From: Streptomyces camelliae
GTDB taxonomy: Bacteria > Actinomycetota > Actinomycetes > Streptomycetales > Streptomycetaceae
Direction: 5' to 3'
DNA length: 64,000 nt
Assembly (NCBI RefSeq): GCF_027625935.1
Contig: NZ_CP115300.1
Span: forward strand, 3,410,001 to 3,474,000
The position numbers and the translations under genes are program-made. A model generated the notes under the pieces. The model was not told where the DNA came from and searched no databases. It worked only from the letters and a program-made list of their open reading frames with translations. Shown one piece after another: positions 48,442-56,949 of the stretch (position 1 is the first letter of the stretch; the number at the start of each line of letters is the position of its first letter).

Positions 48442-50052
48442 GTGGAGGACCTGGTCATCCGGGACGCCGACGTCGTGGACGGCAGCGGCGAGGCGTCGTA
48501 CCGGGCCGACGTGGTGATCGACGGCGGCCGGATCGTCTCGATCGTCAAGGAGGCCGCCGCGGCCGGCTGCCAGCGCCCGCGCGCCATGCGGGAGCTGGAC
48601 GCGGAGGGCCTGGTCCTCTCCCCCGGCTTCATCGACATGCACGCCCACTCCGACCTCGCCCTGCTGCGCGACCCCGACCACAGCGCCAAGGCCGCGCAGG
48701 GGGTCACGCTGGAGGTCCTCGGCCAGGACGGGTTGTCGTACGCGCCGGTGGACGACCGCACCCTGGAGGAGGTGCGGCGGGCGATCACCGGATGGAACGG
48801 GTACGGCGACGACATCGAGTTCGACTGGCGCTCGGTCGGCGCGTACCTGGACCGGCTGGACCGGGGCATCGCCGTGAACGCCGCGTATCTGATCCCGCAG
48901 GGCACGGTCCGCGCACTCGCCGTCGGCTGGGAGGACCGCGCGGCCACCCCCGAAGAGCTGGACCGCATGCGGCGGTTGGTGGCCGAGGGCATGGAGCAGG
49001 GTGCGGTCGGGATGTCCTCCGGGCTCACCTACACCCCCGGCATGTACGCCCCGGACGCCGAACTGACCGAGCTGTGCCGGGTGGTGGCGTCGTACGGCGG
49101 CTACTACTGCCCGCACCACCGCTCCTACGGCGCCGGCGCCCTGGCGGCGTACGCCGAGATGGTGGAGCTCGCGCGGGAGGCGGACTGTCCGCTGCATCTG
49201 GCACACGCGACGATGAACTTCGGGGTGAACAAGGGCCGGGCGCCGGAGCTGCTCGCCCTGCTCGACCAGGCCCTCGACGCCGGCGCGGACATCACGCTGG
49301 ACACCTACCCCTACACCCCCGGCTCCACCACGCTGGCCGCATTGCTGCCGAGCTGGGCGAGCGCGGGCGGACCGCGGGAGATCCTGGCCCGGCTGGGCGA
49401 CCCGGAGACGGCCGAGCGGATCCGGCACGGCCTGGAGGTGACCGGCTCGGACGGCTGCCACGGGGTGCCGGTGGAGTGGGAGACGATCGAGATCTCGGGC
49501 GTCGCCGACCCGGCGCTGGGCGCGTACGTGGGCCGTACGGTCCGGGAGGCGGCGCGGCTGCGGGGCGAGGCGCCGTGGGAGACGGCCCGCGGGCTGCTGC
49601 TGGGGGACCGGCTCGGTACGACGATCCTCCAGCACGTCGGGCACGAGGAGAACGTCCGCACGATCATGCGGCACCGCGCCCACACCGGCGGCTCGGACGG
49701 CATCCTGCGGGGCGCCAAGCCGCACCCGCGCGCGTACGGCACGTTCCCGTGCTATCTCGGCCACTGTGTACGGGAGTTGGGGGTGCTGACCCTGGAGGAG
49801 TGCGTCGCGCACCTCACCTCCCGGCCCGCGGCCCGGCTGAGGCTGCCGGACCGCGGGCTGGTGCGCGAGGGCTACCGGGCCGACCTGGTGCTCTTCGACC
49901 CGGAGACGGTGGCGCCGGGCGCGACGTTCGCCGAGCCCCGCAGGCTGCCGACCGGGATCCCGTACGTCTTCGTCGACGGCCGGTTCGTCATCGAGGACGG
50001 GAAGCGGACGGACGTGCTCGCGGGGCGGGCGGTGCGTCGTACCCCCGTGTGA
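48442..50052 (+). CDS. N-acyl-D-amino-acid deacylase (amidohydrolase)
   Basis: The 536-residue metal amidohydrolase has the N-terminal zinc motif PGFIDMHAHSDLALL, YYCPHHRSYG, HLAHATMNFG, TLDTYPYTPG and the C-terminal HTGGSDGILRGAKPHPRAYGTFP with the catalytic Asp, all typical of D-aminoacylases. It releases free D-amino acids from N-acyl forms, which the preceding PLP enzyme can then degrade. The GTG start at 48442 has AGGGAG ten bases upstream, so it is co-transcribed with the deaminase gene. Confidence 0.94.
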   Translation: MEDLVIRDADVVDGSGEASYRADVVIDGGRIVSIVKEAAAAGCQRPRAMRELDAEGLVLSPGFIDMHAHSDLALLRDPDHSAKAAQGVTLEVLGQDGLSYAPVDDRTLEEVRRAITGWNGYGDDIEFDWRSVGAYLDRLDRGIAVNAAYLIPQGTVRALAVGWEDRAATPEELDRMRRLVAEGMEQGAVGMSSGLTYTPGMYAPDAELTELCRVVASYGGYYCPHHRSYGAGALAAYAEMVELAREADCPLHLAHATMNFGVNKGRAPELLALLDQALDAGADITLDTYPYTPGSTTLAALLPSWASAGGPREILARLGDPETAERIRHGLEVTGSDGCHGVPVEWETIEISGVADPALGAYVGRTVREAARLRGEAPWETARGLLLGDRLGTTILQHVGHEENVRTIMRHRAHTGGSDGILRGAKPHPRAYGTFPCYLGHCVRELGVLTLEECVAHLTSRPAARLRLPDRGLVREGYRADLVLFDPETVAPGATFAEPRRLPTGIPYVFVDGRFVIEDGKRTDVLAGRAVRRTPV

Positions 50053-50072
50053 CCGTTCTTACGGCGTGAGGC

Positions 50073-50945
50073 TCACGGCTTGGGCAGGGTGCAGCCGGAC
50101 GCGCTGAGGTTCAGCTTGTTGCCGGTGGTGAAGCACGCCGGGATGATGTACGTCTCCTCGGCGTAGTTGATGCCCTGGCGGACGGTGACGTTGCCGTTCT
50201 CGTCCACCTCGCAAGGGTTGTTCTCGGTGCAGCGCTCGCCGTCCTCGTTGCCGGTGTTGTTGACGGCCACGACCTTGCCGGTGGCGGTGTCGATCACCGG
50301 GGAGCCGGAGGTGCCGCCGATGGTGTTGCAGGCGGAGGTGTAGCGGACGGAGTCCTTCCAGGTCCAGTCGCCCTCCTGCAGCCGGTACACGAAGCCGTCG
50401 ATGGCGCAGCTGTAGATCCTCTTCCAGTAGCCGGAGACGACCTTGATGGTGGTGCCGGCCGTCGGGTGGGTGTCCTGCACGGTGAGCGGGCTGATGCCGT
50501 AGTTGCTCTTGATCGCCGCGTACGTGGTGGTCGTGCGGTAGATCGTCACGTCCGTGTCCGTCATGGTCGAGTACACGACCTGGTTGGCGCGGAGGGTGGC
50601 GACCTTGGTGCCGGCGGAGTTCAGCAGGCCGAAGGTACGGCTGGAGGACTGGCCGGTGATGACCTCACCGGGTTGCGGGAAGCCGGTCTCCAGGCAGTGG
50701 CCGTTGGTCAGCACGAGCGCCGGGTCGGTGTCCGCGGAGTTGCGGAAGCGGATGACCGAGCCGGAGCAGTTGCTGAGCGATACGGTGCCGGCGAAGTCGA
50801 CGGTGACCGCGGCGGGCCTGGCGGTGTGCGGTGCGGTGGTGTGCGGTGTGGAGTGCGGTGCGGTGTGTGGTGCGGCCACCGCCGGGGTCGCGCCCAGCGC
50901 GGCCAGGGCCACGGAGGAGAGCACGGCAAGGAGAGGCTTGTTCAT
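50073..50945 (-). CDS. Secreted trypsin-like serine protease
   Basis: The 290-residue product from ATG 50945 has a signal peptide (MNKPLLAVLSSVALAALG, cleavage near AVAA), a short His/Thr/Pro repeat (APHTAPHSTPHTTAPHTARP), then a chymotrypsin-fold domain. The triad is visible: H in VLTNGHCLE, D in TDTDVTIYR, and S in TIGGTSGSPVID. Several cysteine pairs suggest disulfides. It is convergent with the D-aminoacylase gene, 20 bp apart. The target is unknown. Confidence 0.92.
   Translation of the reverse strand: MNKPLLAVLSSVALAALGATPAVAAPHTAPHSTPHTTAPHTARPAAVTVDFAGTVSLSNCSGSVIRFRNSADTDPALVLTNGHCLETGFPQPGEVITGQSSSRTFGLLNSAGTKVATLRANQVVYSTMTDTDVTIYRTTTTYAAIKSNYGISPLTVQDTHPTAGTTIKVVSGYWKRIYSCAIDGFVYRLQEGDWTWKDSVRYTSACNTIGGTSGSPVIDTATGKVVAVNNTGNEDGERCTENNPCEVDENGNVTVRQGINYAEETYIIPACFTTGNKLNLSASGCTLPKP
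50818..50880 (-). repeat. His/Thr/Pro-coding short repeats
   Basis: Degenerate GTGCGGTG/GTGTGCGGTG words on the plus strand code on the minus strand for APHT, PHST, PHTT and APHTAR blocks between the signal peptide and the protease domain. The repeated His residues could bind metal. Confidence 0.6.
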
Positions 50946-51089
50946 GTGGGGGTCCCCTCTGACGACGTGGGCGACCGGAGATCTTCCGGTCGCCCTCACG
51001 CTTGTCATGCGCATTCTCAAGGCGAGAGGGGGGTGTGAACAAGAAGGCGTGGCGGGCCGTAGGGGTTTCCCTGTGTGGCGAAGCCTGGC

Positions 51090-51953
51090 TCAGTGGCGCG
51101 TCCGTCCCACGCCGTGACCACGGCCCCGGTCCCCGGGTGTGCCCGACGTGGAGGCCGTCGGGCTGGGCGTCGATGTCGTGGGTGTGGGTGCGGGTGTGCC
51201 GGGCGTCGTGGCGGAGGGTGAGACGGTCGGGGCGCCCGGTGTCTGCGACCGGGGTGCGCCGGATGCCGGGGAGGTGGCCGAGGCGGATCCGCCGGCCGCC
51301 GGCGAGGCGGGGCCGGACGGGGAGCCGGTGTCCACGCGGGGGCTCGCCGCGGCGGAGTCGTCCACGGCCACATGCCCGCCGCCGGCAGGGCTGGACCCGT
51401 CCTGTGCCGGGGAGTCCGAGCCGCCCGTGAGCGCCGTGATCACCGCGACCGCACCGGCCACCCCCAGCGCCCCGGCGACGACCGCCACCCGCCGGCGGCC
51501 ACCCGTACGCCGCTCGGCACGCCGTCGTTCAGCCCGCCGGCGCTCGGCACGCCCCTCCCCCGGCCCACGGCCCGATCCCTGGCCCGGCCCCTCACCAGAC
51601 CCCTGCCCCGGGCCCGGACCCAGCCCCTGACCCGGACCCAGCCCCTGGCCCGACCCATGACCAAACCCATGCCCCGAACCCTGGCCCGATCCCCGACTCG
51701 GTCCCTGACCCAGCCCTGGTCCGTCGACCGGCTCCAGCGGCTCGGTCGGGTCGGTCACCGGGGGCAGTTCGCGGGTCTCGTCGTAGGCGTTCTGCCAGCC
51801 ATGGGCGGCGGCGGGGTCGGCGTACTCCTCGTACGCCGGGGCCGGGGCCTGCGGGAGGTAGACGTTCGGCTGCGCGGGGGGTCGTTCCCAGGGCACACCG
51901 GCAGGTCCCTGTGCACCGTACGCCCCCGCCTCGCCCTCACGTTCGGTGGACAT
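51090..51953 (-). CDS. Low-complexity single-pass membrane protein
   Basis: The 287-residue product begins at ATG 51953. Its cytoplasmic first half is acidic then Gly/Ser/Gln-repetitive (blocks like GSGQGSGHGFGHGSGQG), followed by a basic RAERRRAERRRAERR stretch. One membrane helix follows (VAVVAGALGVAGAVAVITAL), then a Ser/Pro/Thr-rich outer part. No domain is recognised. Such proteins in Streptomyces are often annotated only as hypothetical. It is divergent from the aminotransferase gene with a 125-bp spacer. Confidence 0.72.
   Translation of the reverse strand: MSTEREGEAGAYGAQGPAGVPWERPPAQPNVYLPQAPAPAYEEYADPAAAHGWQNAYDETRELPPVTDPTEPLEPVDGPGLGQGPSRGSGQGSGHGFGHGSGQGLGPGQGLGPGPGQGSGEGPGQGSGRGPGEGRAERRRAERRRAERRTGGRRRVAVVAGALGVAGAVAVITALTGGSDSPAQDGSSPAGGGHVAVDDSAAASPRVDTGSPSGPASPAAGGSASATSPASGAPRSQTPGAPTVSPSATTPGTPAPTPTTSTPSPTASTSGTPGDRGRGHGVGRTRH
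51545..51735 (-). repeat. Hexanucleotide-like repeats in the Gly-rich protein
   Basis: Tandem CCCAGCCCCTGACCCGGA-like words (plus strand) code on the minus strand for the repeated GQG, GPG, GSG tripeptide blocks. The tract is likely length-variable. Confidence 0.65.
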
Positions 51954-52078
51954 GACGCCGGATTCTAGGGACGCAAGTGACCCCAGAGACAGCCATCGGC
52001 GAAATCCGGGCAAACCTCCGCGTCCCACGTGGCGGAAAACACGACCCAAGAGGCGTGAACCGGCCGTAAGCTCACGAC

Positions 52079-53290
52079 ATGCAGGTGATCCAGTCGACCA
52101 AGCTCGCCAACGTCTGTTACGAGATCCGGGGACCGGTGCTCCAGGAGGCGATGCGGCTGGAGGCGGCCGGTCACCGCATCCTCAAGCTGAACACCGGCAA
52201 CCCCGCCGCCTTCGGTTTCGAGTGCCCCCCGGAGATCCTGGAGGACATCCTCCGGAACGTCTCGACGGCGCACGGCTACGGCGACGCCAAGGGCCTGCTG
52301 GCCGCCCGGCGCGCGGTCGTCATGCACAACCAGACCCTCGGCATCGAGACGGACGTCGAGCACGTCTTCATCGGCAACGGCGTCTCCGAGCTGATCGTGA
52401 TGGCCATGCAGGGCCTGCTGGACGACGGCGACGAGGTCCTCGTACCGGCGCCGGACTACCCGCTGTGGACCGCCGCCGTCTCCCTCGCCGGCGGCACCGC
52501 CGTCCACTACCGCTGCGACGAGCAGGCGGACTGGACGCCCGACCTCGCCGACATCGAGCGCAAGGTCACGGACCGCACCAAGGCGATCGTGATCATCAAC
52601 CCGAACAACCCGACGGGCGCGGTCTACGACGAGCCGGTGCTCAAGGGGCTGACGGACATCGCCCGGCGGCACAATCTGCTGGTCTGCTCCGACGAGATCT
52701 ACGACAAGATCCTCTACGACGGCGCCACGCACACCCCGACCGCGAAGGTCGCCCCCGATCTGCTCACCCTCACCTTCAACGGCATGTCGAAGGCGTACCG
52801 GGTGGCCGGGTACCGGGTGGGCTGGATGTCGATCTCCGGGCCGCGCGCCCACGCCGACTCCTACATCGAAGGCCTGACGATCCTGGCGAACATGCGGCTG
52901 TGCGCCAACATGCCAGGACAGCACGGGGTCGTCGCCGCGCTCAGCGGACGCCAGTCGATCAACGACCTCGTACTGCCGGGCGGCCGGCTGAAGGAGCAGC
53001 TGGACACCGCGTACGACCTGCTGACGCAGATCCCGGGCGTGAGCTGTGTACGGCCGAAGGGCGCGCTGTATCTCTTCCCGCGCCTCGACCCCCAGGTCTT
53101 CAAGATCAACGACGACCGCCGGATGGTCCTGGACCTGCTGCGCCAGGAAAAGATCATGGTCGTGCAGGGGACGGGCTTCAACTGGCCCGAGCCCGATCAC
53201 TTCCGGGTGGTGACCCTGCCGACGGTCGGCGACCTGAAGGACGCGATCACCCGGATCGGGAACTTCCTGGACGGCTACAGCCAGGCATAG
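52079..53290 (+). CDS. PLP-dependent aminotransferase (AlaT/AlaA-like)
   Basis: The 403-residue class I/II aminotransferase has SELIVMAMQGLLDDGDEVLVPAPDYPLW, IIINPNNPTGAVYDEP, and the PLP lysine in FNGMSKAYRVAGYRVGW, then the C-terminal domain ending FRVVTLPTVGDLKDAITRI. It closely resembles the alanine aminotransferases used in E. coli and mycobacteria to link pyruvate and glutamate. ATG 52079 begins the family N-terminus (MQVIQSTKLANVCYEIRGP). It is monocistronic or read into the small gene after it. Confidence 0.94.
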   Translation: MQVIQSTKLANVCYEIRGPVLQEAMRLEAAGHRILKLNTGNPAAFGFECPPEILEDILRNVSTAHGYGDAKGLLAARRAVVMHNQTLGIETDVEHVFIGNGVSELIVMAMQGLLDDGDEVLVPAPDYPLWTAAVSLAGGTAVHYRCDEQADWTPDLADIERKVTDRTKAIVIINPNNPTGAVYDEPVLKGLTDIARRHNLLVCSDEIYDKILYDGATHTPTAKVAPDLLTLTFNGMSKAYRVAGYRVGWMSISGPRAHADSYIEGLTILANMRLCANMPGQHGVVAALSGRQSINDLVLPGGRLKEQLDTAYDLLTQIPGVSCVRPKGALYLFPRLDPQVFKINDDRRMVLDLLRQEKIMVVQGTGFNWPEPDHFRVVTLPTVGDLKDAITRIGNFLDGYSQA

Positions 53291-53340
53291 GACCGACAGC
53301 GATGCGCGAACGGGCTCAACTTTAGACGAGATCTAAGCTA

Positions 53341-53374
53341 GGATGGCCTCCTGTCAGAGCACAGGAGGCCATCC
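53341..53374 (+). promoter_or_regulatory. RBS-sequestering hairpin before the small protein gene
   Basis: GGATGGCCTCCTGT (53341-53354) and ACAGGAGGCCATCC (53361-53374) form a perfect 14-bp stem with a 6-base loop, ending one base before ATG 53376. The right arm contains the Shine-Dalgarno AGGAGG, so the folded RNA would hide the ribosome site. Just upstream lie TTAGA/TCTAA (53321-53335) and a TAAGCT box (53334-53339). Confidence 0.7.
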
Positions 53375-53375
53375 C

Positions 53376-53795
53376 ATGTACGAGCCGATCCGCACCAAGT
53401 CGGTCCACAGCACGATGGCCGACGCCTCCTCCGACTTTCCCCACCGGTCGCGCGAGGAGGAGCTGGACATCCAGCTCGCCGGTCACCTCGCCGCGCTGCT
53501 CGCCGTGACCGACGAGCTGCGTGGCTCGACCCCGTCGGCCGACCTGGACGGCGCGGCCGAGCGGCTCGTCGAGCAGGTGACCCGGCTCCGGGGCGGACGT
53601 GCCCCGCTGCGGGCGACGCCGTCCGCCGGTGCCGACCCCGCCGCCCTGCACCGGCGTGCACACACCCTCGCAGGCCGCGCGCTCGTGGTCGCCGCGTCCC
53701 GCGCCGACACGGCGGCGGCGATCCTCACGGCGGAGCGGATGGACGCCCACAGCTCCGCGCTGGCCGACCCGAAAGAGCTGAGCGCCGCCCACTGA
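53376..53795 (+). CDS. Small unknown actinobacterial protein
   Basis: The 139-residue product (ATG 53376, AGGAGG inside the hairpin arm) is rich in Ala, Arg, Asp and Glu and predicted helical: SREEELDIQLAGHLAALLAVTDELRG and AAERLVEQVTRLRGG, then HRRAHTLAGRALVVAASRADTAAAILTAERM. There is no signal peptide or membrane segment. From memory similar small proteins are encoded next to the PEP carboxykinase gene in other Streptomyces. Function unknown. The unusual leader hairpin suggests translational control. Confidence 0.8.
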   Translation: MYEPIRTKSVHSTMADASSDFPHRSREEELDIQLAGHLAALLAVTDELRGSTPSADLDGAAERLVEQVTRLRGGRAPLRATPSAGADPAALHRRAHTLAGRALVVAASRADTAAAILTAERMDAHSSALADPKELSAAH

Positions 53796-53882
53796 CCCCG
53801 TCCCGGGGTCCCCCGATCGGCCCCGGTCCGCGTGCACCCGCAGCGACGCGCGGACCGGGAGCCACACACTCCGATAAAAGGC

Positions 53883-53914
53883 GGGTGCCCCGCACGCCAT
53901 TGTGCGAGGCACCC
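53883..53914 (-). terminator. Terminator hairpin after the PEP carboxykinase gene
   Basis: GGGTGCCCCGCAC (53883-53895) and GTGCGAGGCACCC (53902-53914) form a 12-bp stem with one mismatch. It lies 80 bp past the minus-strand stop and 88 bp past the plus-strand one, so it may serve both. Confidence 0.65.
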
Positions 53915-53995
53915 GGGGTCGTTCCACGGCCGGTCGTGACGATCGCTGGTCAGGGCACGGCGACCGGCCGTGGAGTCTGGGGCGGGAGCGCGGGA

Positions 53996-55816
53996 CTAAC
54001 CGAGGCGCTCCACCAGCGCGTGGTACTGGTCCCACAGCTCCTTCGGGGTGTGGTCTCCGAAGGTGTTCAGGTGCTCGGGGACCAGTGCGGCCTCCTCGCG
54101 CCAGACGTCCTTGTCGACCGTGAGCAGGAAGCCCAGGTCGGACTCGGACAGTTCGAGACCGTCGGTGTCGAGGGCCTCCTTGGTCGGCAGCACGCCGATC
54201 GGGGTCTCGACGCCCTCGGCCTTGCCGTCGAGGCGCTCCACGATCCACTTCAGGACGCGGGAGTTCTCGCCGAAGCCCGGCCAGACGAACTTACCCTCGT
54301 CGTTCTTGCGGAACCAGTTGACGTAGTAGATCTTCGGCAGCTTGGCCGCGTCCGCGGACTTGCCGACCTTGATCCAGTGCGCCATGTAGTCGCCCATGTT
54401 GTAGCCGCAGAACGGCAGCATCGCGAACGGGTCGCGGCGCAGCTCGCCGACCTTGCCCTCGGCCGCGGCGGTCTTCTCGGAGGCCACGTTGGCGCCGAGG
54501 AACACGCCGTGGTTCCAGTCGAAGGACTCCGTCACCAGCGGAACCGCGCTCGCGCGGCGGCCGCCGAAGAGGATCGCCGAGATCGGCACGCCCTTGGGGT
54601 CCTCCCACTCGGGCGCGATGATCGGGCACTGCGAGGCGGGGACGGTGAAGCGGGCGTTGGGGTGGGCGGCCGGGGCCTCGGAGGCCGGCGTCCAGTCGTT
54701 GCCCTTCCAGTCGGTCAGATGGGCGGGGGCCTCCTCGGTCATGCCCTCCCACCACACGTCGCCGTCGTCGGTGAGGGCGACGTTGGTGAAGACCGCGTTG
54801 CCCCACAGGGTCTTCATCGCGTTGGCGTTGGTGTGCTCACCGGTGCCGGGCGCGACGCCGAAGAAACCGGCCTCGGGGTTGATCGCGTACAGCCGGCCGT
54901 CCTCGCCGAAGCGCATCCAGGCGATGTCGTCGCCGATGGTCTCCACGGTCCAGCCGGAGATCGTGGGCTCCAGCATGGCGAGGTTGGTCTTGCCGCAGGC
55001 CGAAGGGAAGGCCGCCGCCACGTACTTCGACTCGCCCTGCGGAGGCGTGAGCTTGAGGATCAGCATGTGCTCGGCCAGCCAGCCCTCGTCACGCGCCATG
55101 ACGGAGGCGATACGCAGCGCGTAGCACTTCTTGCCGAGCAGGGCGTTGCCGCCGTAGCCGGAGCCGTAGGACCAGATCTCGCGGTCCTCGGGGAAGTGCG
55201 AGATGTACTTGGTGGAGTTGCACGGCCACGGAACGTCCTCCTGGCCCTCCTCCAGGGGGGCGCCGAGGCTGTGCACGGCCTTCACGAAGAAGCCCTCGGA
55301 GCCGAGCTCGTCCAGGACGGCCTGACCCATGCGCGTCATGGTGCGCATGGAGACGGCCACGTAGGCGGAGTCGGTGATCTCCACGCCGATCGCCGACAGC
55401 GGGGAGCCCAGCGGGCCCATGCAGAACGGGACGACGTACATGGTGCGGCCGCGCATGGAGCCGCGGAACAGGCCCTTCTCACCGGCGAAGATCTCCCGCA
55501 TCTCGGCGGGGGCCTTCCAGTGGTTGGTCGGGCCGGCGTCCTCCTCCTTCTCGGAGCAGATGAAGGTCCGGTCCTCGACGCGCGCGACGTCGGTCGGGTC
55601 GGAGGCGGCGTAGTAGGAGTGCGGGCGCTTGATCGGGTCGAGCTTCTTGAACGTCCCCTTGGCTACGAGCTCTTCGGCCAGCCGCTCGTACTCCGCCTCG
55701 GAGCCGTCGCACCAGACCACGCTGTCCGGCTGCGTCAGTTCGGCGATCTCGTTGACCCACGAGATCAGTTCCTGGTGGTTGGTGGGAACGCTGGAAGCCG
55801 AGTTGTCGCGCGCCAC
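53996..55816 (-). CDS. pckG: Phosphoenolpyruvate carboxykinase (GTP)
   Basis: The roughly 606-residue enzyme makes PEP from oxaloacetate with GTP, the entry step of gluconeogenesis. It shows the kinase loop [16 protein letters not shown] with the hyper-reactive cysteine, [20 protein letters not shown], and FGGRRA. The GTG start at 55816 follows AGGAGCAACC; the longer frame is not family-like. The N-terminal [21 protein letters not shown] is usual for actinobacterial PckG. It is divergent from the TrhA gene. Confidence 0.97.
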   Translation of the reverse strand: MARDNSASSVPTNHQELISWVNEIAELTQPDSVVWCDGSEAEYERLAEELVAKGTFKKLDPIKRPHSYYAASDPTDVARVEDRTFICSEKEEDAGPTNHWKAPAEMREIFAGEKGLFRGSMRGRTMYVVPFCMGPLGSPLSAIGVEITDSAYVAVSMRTMTRMGQAVLDELGSEGFFVKAVHSLGAPLEEGQEDVPWPCNSTKYISHFPEDREIWSYGSGYGGNALLGKKCYALRIASVMARDEGWLAEHMLILKLTPPQGESKYVAAAFPSACGKTNLAMLEPTISGWTVETIGDDIAWMRFGEDGRLYAINPEAGFFGVAPGTGEHTNANAMKTLWGNAVFTNVALTDDGDVWWEGMTEEAPAHLTDWKGNDWTPASEAPAAHPNARFTVPASQCPIIAPEWEDPKGVPISAILFGGRRASAVPLVTESFDWNHGVFLGANVASEKTAAAEGKVGELRRDPFAMLPFCGYNMGDYMAHWIKVGKSADAAKLPKIYYVNWFRKNDEGKFVWPGFGENSRVLKWIVERLDGKAEGVETPIGVLPTKEALDTDGLELSESDLGFLLTVDKDVWREEAALVPEHLNTFGDHTPKELWDQYHALVERLG

Positions 55817-56114
55817 GGTTGCTCCTAAGTGAGGGATTTTGTCCTTGTTGCCCCGTGGGGGCTGCGACCCGGATGCTTCACGACTGATCTTGTGGTGCTC
55901 ATCCGGTGCCGACCGCACTCATTTGATCATCCGTCGCGAGCGCCCATCTGTCCAGGGGGAGCTACAGGTGAGCGGCGTGACGAAAGCCACGGTTTCCAGG
56001 CCTGTTTGCGTTCCCTTTACGTACAGGTTTGGGTCACCTGAAGGTCTTTTTGCGTTCGAACGACCAAGACCCGCGCTGACAAGCGACTTACGGTGCCGTA
56101 GGTACCATGCGGCC

Positions 56115-56837
56115 ATGACTGCGTCCGTCCCCGACGCGCCCACGGACACGCCGGCCGACGGCCACGGTCCCGCCGCGCTCTCCTTGCCGCAACAGGTCAA
56201 GCAGGTCAAGCCGAAGCTCCGCGGCTGGCTGCACCTCGGCATGTTCCCGGCCGTACTCGTCGCGGGCCTCGTGCTCACCGCTCTCGCCGACTCGACCAGA
56301 GGCCGCATCGCGTGCGGCATCTACGTCCTGACGGCCTGCCTGCTGTTCGGCGTCAGCGCGCTGTACCACCGGGGCAACTGGGGCCCGCGGATGGACGGCC
56401 TGCTGCGCCGCCTCGACCACGCCAACATCTTCCTGATCATCGCGGGCACCTACACCCCGCTGACCCTGCTGCTCCTGCCGAGCGCGAAGGGCCAGTGGCT
56501 GCTGTGGGGGATCTGGGCCGCCGCCGCGGCCGGCATCGTCTTCCGCGTCTTCTGGGTCGGCGCCCCGCGCTGGCTCTACACGCCCTGCTACATCGCGATG
56601 GGCTGGGCGGCCGTCTTCTTCCTGCCCGACTTCCTGCGCACCGGCGGCATCGCCGTCCTGGTCCTGGTCGTCGTCGGCGGCCTGCTCTACAGCGCCGGCG
56701 GCGTGATCTACGGCATCAAGCGGCCGAACCCGTCACCGCGCTGGTTCGGCTTCCACGAGGTCTTCCACTCCTTCACGCTGGCCGCGTTCGTCGTGCACTA
56801 CGTCGGCATCTCCCTGGTGGCGTACCAGCACGCGTAA
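56115..56837 (+). CDS. TrhA/hemolysin III family membrane protein
   Basis: The 240-residue protein has seven predicted helices and the family motifs: GVSALYHRGNWGPRMDGLLRRLDHANIFLIIAGTYTPL, and the C-terminal FHEVFHSFTLAAFVVHYVG with zinc-type histidines. TrhA-type members in B. subtilis are linked to membrane homeostasis; hemolysis is doubtful in general. The N-terminal 40 residues are polar. ATG 56115 is used because the family N-terminus follows. A terminator comes 22 bp after the stop codon. Confidence 0.93.
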   Translation: MTASVPDAPTDTPADGHGPAALSLPQQVKQVKPKLRGWLHLGMFPAVLVAGLVLTALADSTRGRIACGIYVLTACLLFGVSALYHRGNWGPRMDGLLRRLDHANIFLIIAGTYTPLTLLLLPSAKGQWLLWGIWAAAAAGIVFRVFWVGAPRWLYTPCYIAMGWAAVFFLPDFLRTGGIAVLVLVVVGGLLYSAGGVIYGIKRPNPSPRWFGFHEVFHSFTLAAFVVHYVGISLVAYQHA

Positions 56838-56858
56838 CCCCTCGACACCCTCCCCTTC

Positions 56859-56883
56859 GGGCCACGGCATCTCGCCGTGGCCC
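56859..56883 (+). terminator. Terminator after trhA-like gene
   Basis: A perfect 10-bp stem GGGCCACGGC (56859-56868), loop ATCTC, GCCGTGGCCC (56874-56883), then TCTCTTCTTCT. It is the most typical rho-independent terminator of the window. Confidence 0.9.
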
Positions 56884-56912
56884 TCTCTTCTTCTGCCGAC
56901 AGGAGATACCGA

Positions 56913-56945
56913 TTGACAGTACCAATATTTTGAGAGCTACTCTCA
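56913..56945 (+). promoter_or_regulatory. Promoter with TetR-type operator, probably leaderless
   Basis: TTGACA (56913-56918) is followed after 19 bases by TACTCT (56938-56943). The palindrome TGAGAGCTACTCTCA (56931-56945) covers the minus-10. With a start about seven bases on, the transcript would begin at or next to ATG 56950, that is, leaderless. The TetR gene two genes on is the likely repressor. Confidence 0.75.
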
Positions 56946-56949
56946 TTTC

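Noticed and set aside
56115..56837. Hemolysin toxin
   Set aside because: The family name hemolysin III is historical; the seven-helix TrhA protein is more likely a membrane homeostasis protein.
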